Shown here in pieces: positions 25,592-33,087 of a stretch of DNA of 64,000 nucleotides; within the stretch, counting starts at the first letter, position 1; each line of letters begins with the position of its first letter. This stretch comes from Streptomyces coacervatus (GTDB taxonomy: Bacteria > Actinomycetota > Actinomycetes > Streptomycetales > Streptomycetaceae). The translations under genes and the position numbers were made by a program. The stretch spans positions 186,001-250,000 of the forward strand of contig NZ_JARHTP010000008.1 in assembly GCF_029223485.1 (NCBI RefSeq). Reading direction: 5' to 3'. A model generated the notes under the pieces. The model saw only the letters and a list, made by a program, of their open reading frames with translations, had not been told where the DNA came from and made no database searches.

Positions 25592-25887
25592 TGTCCCGGC
25601 CGTTCCTCCGTCACGACAGGTTGATCCGCAACGGCCCGCTGTGGACTGCGCCACGTTGCGCGTCCTCCGGTTCTGCCGTACCACACCCACCCCAAAAGGG
25701 GTGTGTTTTCCGGACATTGACGAACGAAGTGCCGGGCCACCCGGTGCGGTACAACGGTCGGCCAGCCTACCGCGAGCGATACGACTACAGGATCACCGGG
25801 ACGGCAGAAACCAGGATCACTGGGACGGCGCCGGGGTCACGATGCGCGCCCCGGGAGTGCGCCCGCCCGCCACCCGACCACCGCCCC
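25592..25887. promoter_or_regulatory. Upstream region of the cobalamin fusion gene with paired direct repeats
   Basis: About 300 bp without a convincing gene. AGGATCACCGGGACGGC (25789-25805) recurs as AGGATCACTGGGACGGC (25813-25829), a 17-bp direct repeat with one mismatch and a 24-bp period. A small hairpin CACCCC-AAAA-GGGGTG (25688-25703) followed by T's lies between the repeats and the gene. I found no convincing cobalamin riboswitch core. Confidence 0.4.
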
Positions 25888-27114
25888 TCAACGAGGCGCT
25901 TCGCGCCGCCCCAGTTCTGCTGTGAGCAGGAACGCGACGCTCCGCTCCGTCTCCGTCCAGGCCCTGGTGTCGAGTTCGACGGACTGGATCAGAGCGCACT
26001 CCACCTGATAGCCGTGCTCCGTCAGGTCGCGGCCGACGAGTTCGGCCGCGTCGCGGGTCGCGGCGTGTGTGACGATGCGCTGCGGGCGGCGGTCGGCGAC
26101 CGCGGAGACCACGGCCGCTCCCCCGCCGCCGACGCGGACGACGTCCGGCTCGGGGAGGTTCTCCAGGACGTGCGGCGCCGTTCCCTGCACGATCTGCAGC
26201 TGGACCCCGAAGTGCCGGGCGGCGGCGTCCGTGCGGGCGCACGCCTCCAGTTCTCGGTCCACGGCGATGACGGCGGCGCCGGCGCGCGCGGCCTCGGCGG
26301 CGAAGGCGCCGCTGCCGCAGCCGATGTCCCACACGAGGTCTCCCACCCGCGGTCCCAGCCGGGCGAGTTGGGCCGCGCGGAGCAGATCCGTCTCGCCCTC
26401 GCCCAGCGGACCGTCGTACGCCTCGGCGGGCTGTGTCCAGCCGCGCGGTCCGGCGCCCGGGTCGCGCCCGGCGAGCCAGCCGCCGCTCTCGCCGGAGACG
26501 CCGGGTGCGGCGGGTCCGCCGATGACGATGACGACGTTCGGGTCGCGCCAGGTGTGGTCGGGGGCCTTGTCGGAGGTGACGACGGTGACCTGTTCGCGCT
26601 CGGTGCCGAGTTCCTCGCAGATGACGAAGGTGCGGTGCACTCCTTCGAGGAGCAGGCCGAGTTCGGCGGGGCCGGCGCCGGGTGACGTGAGGACGGCGAC
26701 CTTGGTGTGGGCGCGGCACACATTCACTGCGCGTCGCAGGGTGCGGCGGTGTGCGACGACCACCTGGGCGTCGTCCCAGGGCATGCCGGCGCGGGCGAAG
26801 GCCGCGGCCACGGACGAGACGGCGGGGACAACCTCGACCTCAAGGCCGAACTCGGGTGCGCGCAGGGTTCGTACGACGCCGAAGAATCCGGGGTCGCCGT
26901 CGGCCAGCACGACCGCGGTGCCGCGGTGGCCGGCGATACGGCGGGCGGCGAGGGCGACGCTGCCGAGGCGGATGCGCTCGGCGGTGGGCGGCACTTCGGG
27001 CAGCGCCAGGTGGTGGGCGGCACCGGCCACCAGCGTGGCGGCGCTCAGGGCGGAGCGGGCCGCGGCGGTCAGCGGCGAGCCGTCCCAGCCGATCACCGTG
27101 ACGCGGTCGGCCAT
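25888..27114 (-). CDS. cobL: CobL/CbiET precorrin-6Y C5,15-methyltransferase (decarboxylating)
   Basis: A protein of 408 residues from the ATG at 27114. The N-terminal half (1-200) is the CbiE methyltransferase: VTVIGWDGSPLTAAARSALS, VVLADGDPGFFGVVRTLR, VEVVPAVSSVAAAFARAG. The C-terminal half is CbiT: LVWDIGCGSGAFAAEAARAG (SAM-binding glycine loop, about residue 255) and VVRVGGGGAAVVSAVADRRP. Together they methylate C5 and C15 of the corrin ring and decarboxylate the C12 acetate. The enzyme sits next to the bluB-cobT fusion, but the other corrin-ring genes are not in the window. Confidence 0.92.
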   Translation of the reverse strand: MADRVTVIGWDGSPLTAAARSALSAATLVAGAAHHLALPEVPPTAERIRLGSVALAARRIAGHRGTAVVLADGDPGFFGVVRTLRAPEFGLEVEVVPAVSSVAAAFARAGMPWDDAQVVVAHRRTLRRAVNVCRAHTKVAVLTSPGAGPAELGLLLEGVHRTFVICEELGTEREQVTVVTSDKAPDHTWRDPNVVIVIGGPAAPGVSGESGGWLAGRDPGAGPRGWTQPAEAYDGPLGEGETDLLRAAQLARLGPRVGDLVWDIGCGSGAFAAEAARAGAAVIAVDRELEACARTDAAARHFGVQLQIVQGTAPHVLENLPEPDVVRVGGGGAAVVSAVADRRPQRIVTHAATRDAAELVGRDLTEHGYQVECALIQSVELDTRAWTETERSVAFLLTAELGRREAPR

Positions 27115-27199
27115 CGTCGTCAGTCTCCAGGGGGTCTTGCGCAGGTCGGGCTCCGTGAGGGTACCTGGTGTCAGGTGCGGGCCCCCGAGCCCCCAAGGT

Positions 27200-27838
27200 T
27201 CAGTTCCAGTCGGTGAAGGTCGTGAAACCGCCGGTGTCGGCGAGTTGCTCGCCCGCGCCGTCGAGGTCCTCGGGCAGCAGGCTCCAGACGATGAAGTCGG
27301 TGCGCGCATCGGCCCAGGTGCCGTCCTCGCCGCGGACGTGGGCTATGCAGGCGTTGCGCAGGACGCCCTCGCTGATACAGCCGATCTTCTGGGCGACCTG
27401 CTGGGAGGCGGTGTTGTCGGCCGCCGTGCGCAGCTCGATGCGCTCCAGCTTCTGGTCGCCGAAGAGCCATTGGGAGGTGGCGAGCGCGGCCTCCGAGGCG
27501 TAGCCCTCGCCGCGTGCCCACGGAGCGATGATGTACGACATCTCGGTGGACCGCACACGCCAGTTGGTCTTGGCGAGCTGGACGATGCCGACCAGGCGCT
27601 GGGTGAGGAACTCGGTGACGGCGAGGTCGAGTCCGCGGCCCGCCGCGCGTTCGGCCGGCGCGTACTCGGTGATCCAGGTGCGGGCCTGGTCCTCGGTGTA
27701 GGGCTGGGGGACGTCGGTCCAGGCGCCGACCTGCTCGTCGTTCATCATCTCGGCCAGTGCGGGCACGTCGTCCTCGTCGAGGGGACGCAGCACCAACCGC
27801 TCCGTGCTGATGGAGATGTTGGGGAAGGTGCTAGTCAT
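27200..27838 (-). CDS. RimJ/RimL-type GNAT acetyltransferase
   Basis: A protein of 212 residues from the ATG at 27838 with GGAG upstream. N-terminal strand ISTERLVLRPLDEDDVPALA and acetyl-CoA loop IAPWARGEGYASEAALATSQ, followed by ERIELRTAADNTASQQVAQKIG, the classic GNAT end motif (N-x-x-S/A-x-x-x-A/V-x-K-x-G). RimJ/RimL-like enzymes acetylate N-termini or small amines; the substrate is unknown. It precedes the metNIQ terminator in the opposite context. Confidence 0.88.
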   Translation of the reverse strand: MTSTFPNISISTERLVLRPLDEDDVPALAEMMNDEQVGAWTDVPQPYTEDQARTWITEYAPAERAAGRGLDLAVTEFLTQRLVGIVQLAKTNWRVRSTEMSYIIAPWARGEGYASEAALATSQWLFGDQKLERIELRTAADNTASQQVAQKIGCISEGVLRNACIAHVRGEDGTWADARTDFIVWSLLPEDLDGAGEQLADTGGFTTFTDWN

Positions 27839-27912
27839 GCGCCGCTCCGTAACCTTCGGAAAACCTTCAAGTCCTGCTGAACTGCCCAGCATGCAGCATG
27901 AGACCACTGAAC

Positions 27913-27956
27913 CGCACGACGGGGTCCACTCGCGGTGAGCGAGTGGACCCCGTGCG
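27913..27956. terminator. Terminator of the metNIQ operon
   Basis: A 13-bp perfect stem (GGGGTCCACTCGC / GCGAGTGGACCCC) with a GGTGA loop, extended by CGCAC/GTGCG across a 3-nt bulge. It lies 25 bp after the metQ stop. Confidence 0.85.
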
Positions 27957-27980
27957 TGGCGATACGCCGTATACGTGCTG

Positions 27981-28817
27981 TCAGAACGACGGGATGACCG
28001 AGCCCTGGTACTTGTCCTCGATGAACTTCTTCACCTCGGGAGAGGTGAGGAGCTTGGCGAGCTTCTTCACGCGCGGGTCCTTCTCATTGCCCTTCTTCAC
28101 GGCGAGGAAGTTGCCGTACGGGCTGTTCTTCGCGGACTCCAGGACGAGGGCCTCCTTGGCGGGCTTGATCCCGGCGGAGATGGCGTAGTTGCCGTTGATG
28201 ACCGCGGCGTCCACGTCGTCCAGGGAGCGCGCGGTCTGGGCCGCCTCGACCTCCTTGAACTTGAGGTTCTTCGGGTTCTTGGAGATGTCCTGCGGGGTCG
28301 CTTCGCTGCCCGCGCCGTCCTTGAGCGTGATGAGGCCGCCCGCCGCGAGCAGCTTCAGGGCGCGCGCCTCGTTGACGGCGTCGTTCGGGACGGCGATCGT
28401 CGCACCGCTCTTCAGGGCGTCGGCCTTCTTGACCTTGTGGGAGTAGAGGCCGAGCGGCTCCAGGTGCACCGTGACGACGGGCACGATGTGGGTGCCGCGC
28501 TTCTTGTTGAAGTCGTCGAGGTACGGCTGGTTCTGGAAGTAGTTGGCGTCCACCGAGCCGTCCTCGGTCGCCGTGTTCGGGACGATGTAGTCCTGGAACT
28601 CCTTGACCTCCAGGTCGAGTCCGGCCTTCTTCGCCAGGTTCTTCTTGACGAAGTTCAGGATCTCGGCGTGCGGGGTCGGGCTCGCGGCGACGACCAGCGG
28701 TCCGCTGTAGTCGGAGGAGCTGGAGGCGGAGTCCGAGCCCGAGCCGCAGGCGGTGAGCCCGAAGGTGAGGGCTCCGGCGGCGAGGACGGCAGTGGTGAGC
28801 TTTGCGGTGTTACGCAC
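27981..28817 (-). CDS. metQ: Methionine-binding lipoprotein MetQ
   Basis: A protein of 278 residues: signal peptide with lipobox (LTTAVLAAGALTFGLTAC), then NlpA/MetQ-type sequence: LVVAASPTPHAEILNFVKK, LEVKEFQDYIVPNTATEDGS, VDANYFQNQPYLDDFNKKRG and AVINGNYAISAGIKPAKEAL. It binds methionine outside the cell for the MetNI importer. It is the third gene of metN-metI-metQ, 68 bp after metI. Confidence 0.95.
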   Translation of the reverse strand: MRNTAKLTTAVLAAGALTFGLTACGSGSDSASSSSDYSGPLVVAASPTPHAEILNFVKKNLAKKAGLDLEVKEFQDYIVPNTATEDGSVDANYFQNQPYLDDFNKKRGTHIVPVVTVHLEPLGLYSHKVKKADALKSGATIAVPNDAVNEARALKLLAAGGLITLKDGAGSEATPQDISKNPKNLKFKEVEAAQTARSLDDVDAAVINGNYAISAGIKPAKEALVLESAKNSPYGNFLAVKKGNEKDPRVKKLAKLLTSPEVKKFIEDKYQGSVIPSF

Positions 28818-28885
28818 GAAAAGTGCCTTTCCTGATGGGTGCAGCGACCCCGCGGTTGGTGGTGCGGGGAGTCTGAGGGGGGTGC

Positions 28886-29620
28886 TTACGCGACCTTGCC
28901 GTCAGTCGGCGTGGGCTCCTTGGCCTTCAGCAGGCGGAGCCTCGGCGTCGCGCCGGAGTGCCCGCCGCGCCGGTGCAGGGCGCGGGCCGCGAAGTCGCCG
29001 GCGAACTGGATGACCGAGATGACGACGGCGAGGATCGCCACGGTGATCCACATGAGTTCGGTCTCGAAGCGCTGGTAGCCGTAGCGGATGGCGATGTCGC
29101 CGAGCCCGCCGGCGCCGACCGTGCCGGCCATGGCGGAGTAGCCGATGAGGGCGACGATCGTGGTGGTGGTGCTGGAGATCAGCGAGGGCAGCGACTCGGG
29201 CACGAGGACCTTGCGCACGACGGTCCAGGTGTTGCCGCCCATCGACTGCACCGCCTCGACGAGCCCGCCGTCCACTTCGCGGACAGCCGTCTCGACCAGG
29301 CGCGCGAAGAACGGGATCGCCCCGATGGCGAGCGGCACGATGGCGGCCTCGCGGCCGATGGTCGTGCCGGTGATCCAGCGGGTGAAGGTCATCAGCGCGA
29401 CCATCAGGATGATGAACGGCATCGACCGGGCGATGTTCACGATCTGCCCGATGACCTTGTTGGCGAGGACGTTCTGCAGCAGTCCGCCCCGGTCCGTGAG
29501 GACGAGCAGAATGCCGAGCGGAAGTCCGCCGACGACGGCGATGAGCGTGGACCAGCCGACCATGTAGAGGGTGTCCCAACACGCCTGGGACAGCAGCGGC
29601 GACATCTCCGACCAGTTCAC
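28886..29620 (-). CDS. metI: Methionine ABC transporter permease MetI
   Basis: A protein of 244 residues with five to six helices. The permease motif GGNTWTVVRKVLVPESLPSL is the ATPase-docking loop. Starts MNWSEMSPLLSQACWDTLYM. The ATG overlaps the metN stop by 4 bp (ATGA). The C-terminal tail of 35 residues is basic (RALHRRGGHSGATPRLRLLK). Confidence 0.94.
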   Translation of the reverse strand: MNWSEMSPLLSQACWDTLYMVGWSTLIAVVGGLPLGILLVLTDRGGLLQNVLANKVIGQIVNIARSMPFIILMVALMTFTRWITGTTIGREAAIVPLAIGAIPFFARLVETAVREVDGGLVEAVQSMGGNTWTVVRKVLVPESLPSLISSTTTTIVALIGYSAMAGTVGAGGLGDIAIRYGYQRFETELMWITVAILAVVISVIQFAGDFAARALHRRGGHSGATPRLRLLKAKEPTPTDGKVA

Positions 29621-30666
29621 TTGACACCCTCCCCGAGGAGAACGGGCTCCTGGCCCAACACATCGATCTGCAGGCCCTGTTCGCGCAGGAAGCCGATCGG
29701 CACGACGTTGTCCTCGTAGCGGCCGGGCAGTTCGAGGCGCATCCGGCCGACCTGGAGTCCGCCGACGGTGTCGATGGCGGCGCCGAGGATCGAGATGTCG
29801 ATGTTGTAGGTGCGCGAGAGCTGCGAGATGACGGGCTGGGTGGCGGCCTCGCCCTGGAAGGTGACGTCGACGACGGTGCGGTCGGCGTCGGTGGCCTCGC
29901 CGCCCACGGGGAACAGGGCGGAAGCCAGCTCGGAGCCGGGGGTCGCGAGCAGTTCGCTGACCGTGCCGGACTCGACGATGCGGCCCTGCTCCATCAGGGC
30001 GGCCGAGTCGCAGATCGACTTCACGACGTCCATCTCGTGGGTGATGAGCAGGACGGTCAGGCCCAGCTGCCGGTTCAGGTCGCGCAGCAGCTGGAGGATC
30101 GACCGGGTGGTCTCCGGGTCGAGGGCGCTGGTGGCCTCGTCGGACAGCAGGACCTTGGGGTCGCCGGCCAGGGCGCGGGCGATGCCGACGCGCTGCTTCT
30201 GGCCGCCGGAGAGCTGGGCGGGGTAGGCCTTGGCCTTGTCGGCGAGCCCGACGAGGTCGAGGAGTTCGAGGGCTTTCCTCGACCGCTCCTTGCCGGACTT
30301 GCCGAGGATTTCGAGCGGCAGCTCGACGTTGTCCTGGACCGTCCGCGAGGACAGCAGGTTGAAGTGCTGGAAGACCATGCCGATACGGCTGCGCGCCTGC
30401 CGCAGCTCCTTGCCGGCGCGGGGCCCGCGCCCCGCGAGGGCGGTGAGGTCCTGCCCCGCGACGGTCACCGTCCCGGCGGTGGGCCGTTCCAGCAGATTGA
30501 CGCAGCGGATGAGCGAGGACTTGCCGGCGCCGGACTGGCCGATGACGCCGTACACCTCGCCTTCACGGACGTGCAGGTCGACGCCGTCCAGGGCGGTGAC
30601 CTCACGGCCGCGCGAGCGGTAGACCTTGGTCAGGCCTGAAGTCGTGATCACTGGGGTTTCCGTCAC
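29617..30666 (-). CDS. metN: Methionine ABC transporter ATPase MetN with NIL sensor domain
   Basis: A protein of 349 residues with a GTG start and weak Shine-Dalgarno; an in-frame GTG five codons later is possible. Walker A GVIGQSGAGKSSLIRC, signature LSGGQKQRVGIARAL, Walker B-like VLLSDEATSALDP, H-loop VLLITHEMDV. The C-terminal 90 residues (VVDVTFQGEAATQPVISQLS onward) are the NIL domain, which binds cytoplasmic methionine and shuts transport down. First structural gene of metNIQ, downstream of a Cys/Met-containing leader peptide and a dispersed hairpin repeat. Confidence 0.96.
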   Translation of the reverse strand: MTETPVITTSGLTKVYRSRGREVTALDGVDLHVREGEVYGVIGQSGAGKSSLIRCVNLLERPTAGTVTVAGQDLTALAGRGPRAGKELRQARSRIGMVFQHFNLLSSRTVQDNVELPLEILGKSGKERSRKALELLDLVGLADKAKAYPAQLSGGQKQRVGIARALAGDPKVLLSDEATSALDPETTRSILQLLRDLNRQLGLTVLLITHEMDVVKSICDSAALMEQGRIVESGTVSELLATPGSELASALFPVGGEATDADRTVVDVTFQGEAATQPVISQLSRTYNIDISILGAAIDTVGGLQVGRMRLELPGRYEDNVVPIGFLREQGLQIDVLGQEPVLLGEGVK

Positions 30667-30781
30667 TGTCGAGTACGCAGGCGTGGGTGTGCCCTGGTAC
30701 GGGAGGAGGTCATGCGCGGGCGGCTCGGTTCACGTACGGCGTTCATTGCGTACGGACATGCCGCGGCAGCTCGCTTCGGGG

Positions 30782-30823
30782 GCTCCCCCACTCTCGGCTT
30801 CGCTCGAGCGGGGGCACCCCCAT
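30782..30823. repeat. Dispersed 42-bp intergenic repeat, copy B
   Basis: This matches 18747-18788 except for one base. It lies in the 182-bp stretch between the leader peptide stop and metN, where its hairpin would be transcribed on the metN mRNA. Confidence 0.85.
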
Positions 30824-30848
30824 GGCTCAGGGGTGGTGCAGGGGCCCT

Positions 30849-30935
30849 CTAGAAGGCACGCATTCGACACATACAACGAGCACCGGGCGTCATGGTCGCC
30901 TCGGTCGCAAGGGTGCGGCAGCTCGTCGTGGTCAT
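30849..30935 (-). CDS. Putative Cys/Met-containing leader peptide of metNIQ
   Basis: A 28-codon frame upstream of metN, starting MTTTSCRTLATEATM and ending CMCRMRAF followed by a TAG. It has three Cys and four Met, with CMCRM clustered near the end. There is no Shine-Dalgarno before the ATG, but a candidate -10 box ends 5 nt upstream, so the transcript could be leaderless. Short Cys-containing leader peptides before sulfur-metabolism genes act as ribosome-stalling attenuators in actinobacteria (established for mycobacteria). Position before a methionine importer supports the same role here. A 92-codon open frame extends upstream but has no credible start. Confidence 0.65.
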   Translation of the reverse strand: MTTTSCRTLATEATMTPGARCMCRMRAF

Positions 30936-30939
30936 GAGA

Positions 30940-30969
30940 TCAGTAAAGCAGACGCATAGGAGCGGCCAA
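30940..30969 (-). promoter_or_regulatory. Candidate promoter of the met leader peptide
   Basis: On the minus strand TTGGCC (30969-30964) and TACTGA (30945-30940) are separated by 18 bp. Transcription would begin at or next to the A of the leader-peptide ATG (30935). Confidence 0.45.
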
Positions 30970-31189
30970 GAACCGCTGTCCACATGGCGGACAGCGGTGG
31001 ACAGGCGCCGGTCGTGGACCGGGATCTCCGCTCCTCCGCCGGTGACCAGTGCCGACAAGGCCGGGAGGTCCCTGACCACGAGGACGCCGACCGACTCATG
31101 AGCCTCGTACGTTGTGGTCAAGGCCACGGTGGCCGTGGACTGCCCGGGCCGGGCGCGGCAGGTCTTTTGGGCCGTATTAAGGTCGCTGC

Positions 31190-31549
31190 ATGCTTGATGC
31201 CCTGACGCTGGTGACCGGTGTCGCCGCGCTGCTGCTCGCCGCCTGGTGCGGCTGGGCCGCCTATCGTGATCAGCCGACGAAGGACTGGCACTTCATCGGC
31301 ATGGGCGTGGTGTCGCTGCTGGCCGTGGTGCAGCTGGTGATCGGGATCGTGCAGCTGGCGCGGGGCGAGAAGCCGGAGCAGGGCACGACGATCTTCGTGG
31401 CGTATCTGCTGGGCGCGTTCGCATGTGTGCCGGCGGCGGGCTTCATGTCACTGGCGGAGCGCACCCGTTGGGGTTCGGTGACGGTGGCCGCCGGCGGTAT
31501 CGTCCTGGCCGTTCTCGAAGTGCGGCTCTACGACATCTGGGGAGGCTGA
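31190..31549 (+). CDS. Four-helix membrane protein
   Basis: A protein of 119 residues with four hydrophobic segments (LVTGVAALLLAAWCGWAAY, MGVVSLLAVVQLVIGIVQL, VAYLLGAFACVPAAGFM, SVTVAAGGIVLAVLEVRLY). The loop DQPTKDW and the acidic end are consistent with an N-out arrangement. No family of known function is recognised. The next gene starts two bases after its stop, so the two are probably co-translated; their products may form a complex. Confidence 0.75.
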   Translation: MLDALTLVTGVAALLLAAWCGWAAYRDQPTKDWHFIGMGVVSLLAVVQLVIGIVQLARGEKPEQGTTIFVAYLLGAFACVPAAGFMSLAERTRWGSVTVAAGGIVLAVLEVRLYDIWGG

Positions 31550-31550
31550 G

Positions 31551-31973
31551 GTGACCTCGGTGCAGGAGAAGCCCACGAGGACGCGGCTGATCAGCGGGCC
31601 GGGCATGCTGCTCGTGTGGTTCTACGGCGTGATGGTCGTCGGAGCGGTTTCGCGGTCTGTGTTCCAGATCGCGACCGAGTTCGACCGGGCACCGCTCGCC
31701 TACTCGCTGTCCGCCGTCGCGGGTGTCGTCTACGGCTTCATCACGTACTCGCTGGTCCGCGGCGGTGAACGGGCCCGCAGGGCGGCACAGTGGTGCTGCG
31801 CCGCCGAACTCGCGGGTGTGCTGATCGTCGGTACCTGGACGCTGGTCGAGCCGTCCGCCTTCCCCGACGCGACGGTCTGGTCGGACTACGGCATGGGGTA
31901 CGTCTTCATCCCCGTACTGCTGCCGCTGTCCGCGCTGTACTGGCTGCGCAAGAACCGCACCGTCACGCAGTAG
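31551..31973 (+). CDS. Integral membrane protein partner
   Basis: A protein of 140 residues from a GTG. A cytoplasmic N-terminus (MTSVQEKPTRTRLISGPG) leads to about four helices (MLLVWFYGVMVVGAVSRSVF, APLAYSLSAVAGVVYGFITY, AAELAGVLIVGTWTLVE, YVFIPVLLPLSALYWL). Translationally linked with the preceding small membrane protein. It ends overlapping the convergent GNAT gene by 11 bp. No function is recognised. Confidence 0.75.
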   Translation: MTSVQEKPTRTRLISGPGMLLVWFYGVMVVGAVSRSVFQIATEFDRAPLAYSLSAVAGVVYGFITYSLVRGGERARRAAQWCCAAELAGVLIVGTWTLVEPSAFPDATVWSDYGMGYVFIPVLLPLSALYWLRKNRTVTQ

Positions 31974-32460
31974 TCACGTACGCCTCGGCGGGCTTCTCCA
32001 GGACGATCATCGGTACCCCGTCGTTGCCCTGTGACGTGCCCACGGCCTGGTAGCCCACCCGGCGGTACAACCGCAGATTGCCCTCGCTGCGGTGGCCGGT
32101 GTGGAGCCGGAACACCTTTGCGCCGCGCTCCTCAGCCAGCGCCGACTCGGCCGCGCGCAGCAGCCTCGCACCGATGCCGTGGCCCTGGAGACGGGGGTGG
32201 ACGCAGAGCTTGCCGATGGCGGCGGAGCCGTCCTCGGTGACGCGGCCGCGGACCGAGCCGACGACCTCCTCACCGAGCCGCGCCACGTACACGCAGTCGG
32301 CGGCCACCTCCTGGCGGACCGAGTCCAGGCTCTGGACGAGCGGGTCGATGCGGTAGTTGCCGTACAGCGCCGCCTCGCTCTGGAAGCACAGGTACTGGAG
32401 CTTGAAGATCTGCTCTGCATCCTGCTCGGTCGCCACCGAGATGGTCACGCTCATGCCCAT
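31963..32460 (-). CDS. GNAT family acetyltransferase
   Basis: A protein of 165 residues from the ATG at 32460 (GGGAGG upstream); an ATG at 32454 is equally possible. MSVTISVATEQDAEQIFKLQ begins the fold, and LCVHPRLQGHGIGARLLRAA is the acetyl-CoA loop (QxxGIG), followed by FRLHTGHRSEGNLRLYRRVG. Substrate unknown. It overlaps the convergent membrane protein gene by 11 bp. Confidence 0.88.
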   Translation of the reverse strand: MGMSVTISVATEQDAEQIFKLQYLCFQSEAALYGNYRIDPLVQSLDSVRQEVAADCVYVARLGEEVVGSVRGRVTEDGSAAIGKLCVHPRLQGHGIGARLLRAAESALAEERGAKVFRLHTGHRSEGNLRLYRRVGYQAVGTSQGNDGVPMIVLEKPAEAYVTTA

Positions 32461-32506
32461 GTGCGCACGCCTCCCGCTCACCTGATCGCCACGTTGTCCC
32501 TCACTC

Positions 32507-33013
32507 CTATCCCCGCGGTTCACGGGCCGCAACCTCCGGCGAGAGCAAACGACGGAGACATCCCAGGCATCTGGAACGTTCCGGGCCGAGACTGCCCTGT
32601 GAGATACCCAACTCCCCCGCGATTTCCCGGTATGTCAGGTCCTTCGGGGACAGCAGGGCCTCCATCAGGCTGGGGCAGCGGCCGGGCAGGCGGCGCACGG
32701 CGTCCCGCAGGGCCCGGCGGCGGGCCGCCGCGAGGGCCAGCTGTTCGGGGTCGCGGTCGATGTCGTCGGCCGGCTCGATGCCGTACGGCCGTTCGTGGCG
32801 GGTCGTACGGCGGGTGCGGCGCACCTCGGCGCGGACGGCGCTGCGCAGCCAGCTGTGGGGGTCGGGGGGCGGGCCGTCCGCTTCCAGATGTTCCAGGAGG
32901 CGGAGCCAGACCGCCTGTTCCAGGTCGCCCGGCTCGGTTCCGGAGGCATGCGCCTCCGCGGAGGCCTCGGCGGTGAGCAGCGGGCGCAGAGCGGCAACCA
33001 GGTCGTGCGTCAT
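32507..33013 (-). CDS. ECF-like RNA polymerase sigma factor
   Basis: A protein of 168 residues. Sigma-2-like region around LEQAVWLRLLEHLEADGPPP and sigma-4 helix-turn-helix with LTYREIAGELGISQGSLGPE, where ISQGSLGPERSRCLGCLRRLL is the recognition end. It is short, with a divergent region 2 containing PDPHSWLRSAVRAEVRRTRR. It lacks an adjacent anti-sigma gene, so the control is unclear. It could be a distant group-4 sigma factor whose promoter is unknown. Confidence 0.75.
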   Translation of the reverse strand: MTHDLVAALRPLLTAEASAEAHASGTEPGDLEQAVWLRLLEHLEADGPPPDPHSWLRSAVRAEVRRTRRTTRHERPYGIEPADDIDRDPEQLALAAARRRALRDAVRRLPGRCPSLMEALLSPKDLTYREIAGELGISQGSLGPERSRCLGCLRRLLSPEVAAREPRG

Positions 33014-33087
33014 ATGCGGTTCGACGCGGCCGCCCGGGCCCGAGTTGCCCGGACGGCCGACTGTTCACCCCAACCGGGGCCAGGGGC

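Noticed and set aside
25446..25887. Cobalamin riboswitch before the bluB-cobT fusion
   Set aside because: A GCCACTG string is present near the small ORF, but the expected core (CCCGCCACTG context, partner GGTG and flanking stems) is not visible.
30667..31189. SAM-type riboswitch for metNIQ
   Set aside because: I could not lay out the paired helices of a SAM riboswitch; the Cys/Met leader peptide explains the region better. A covariance search would decide.
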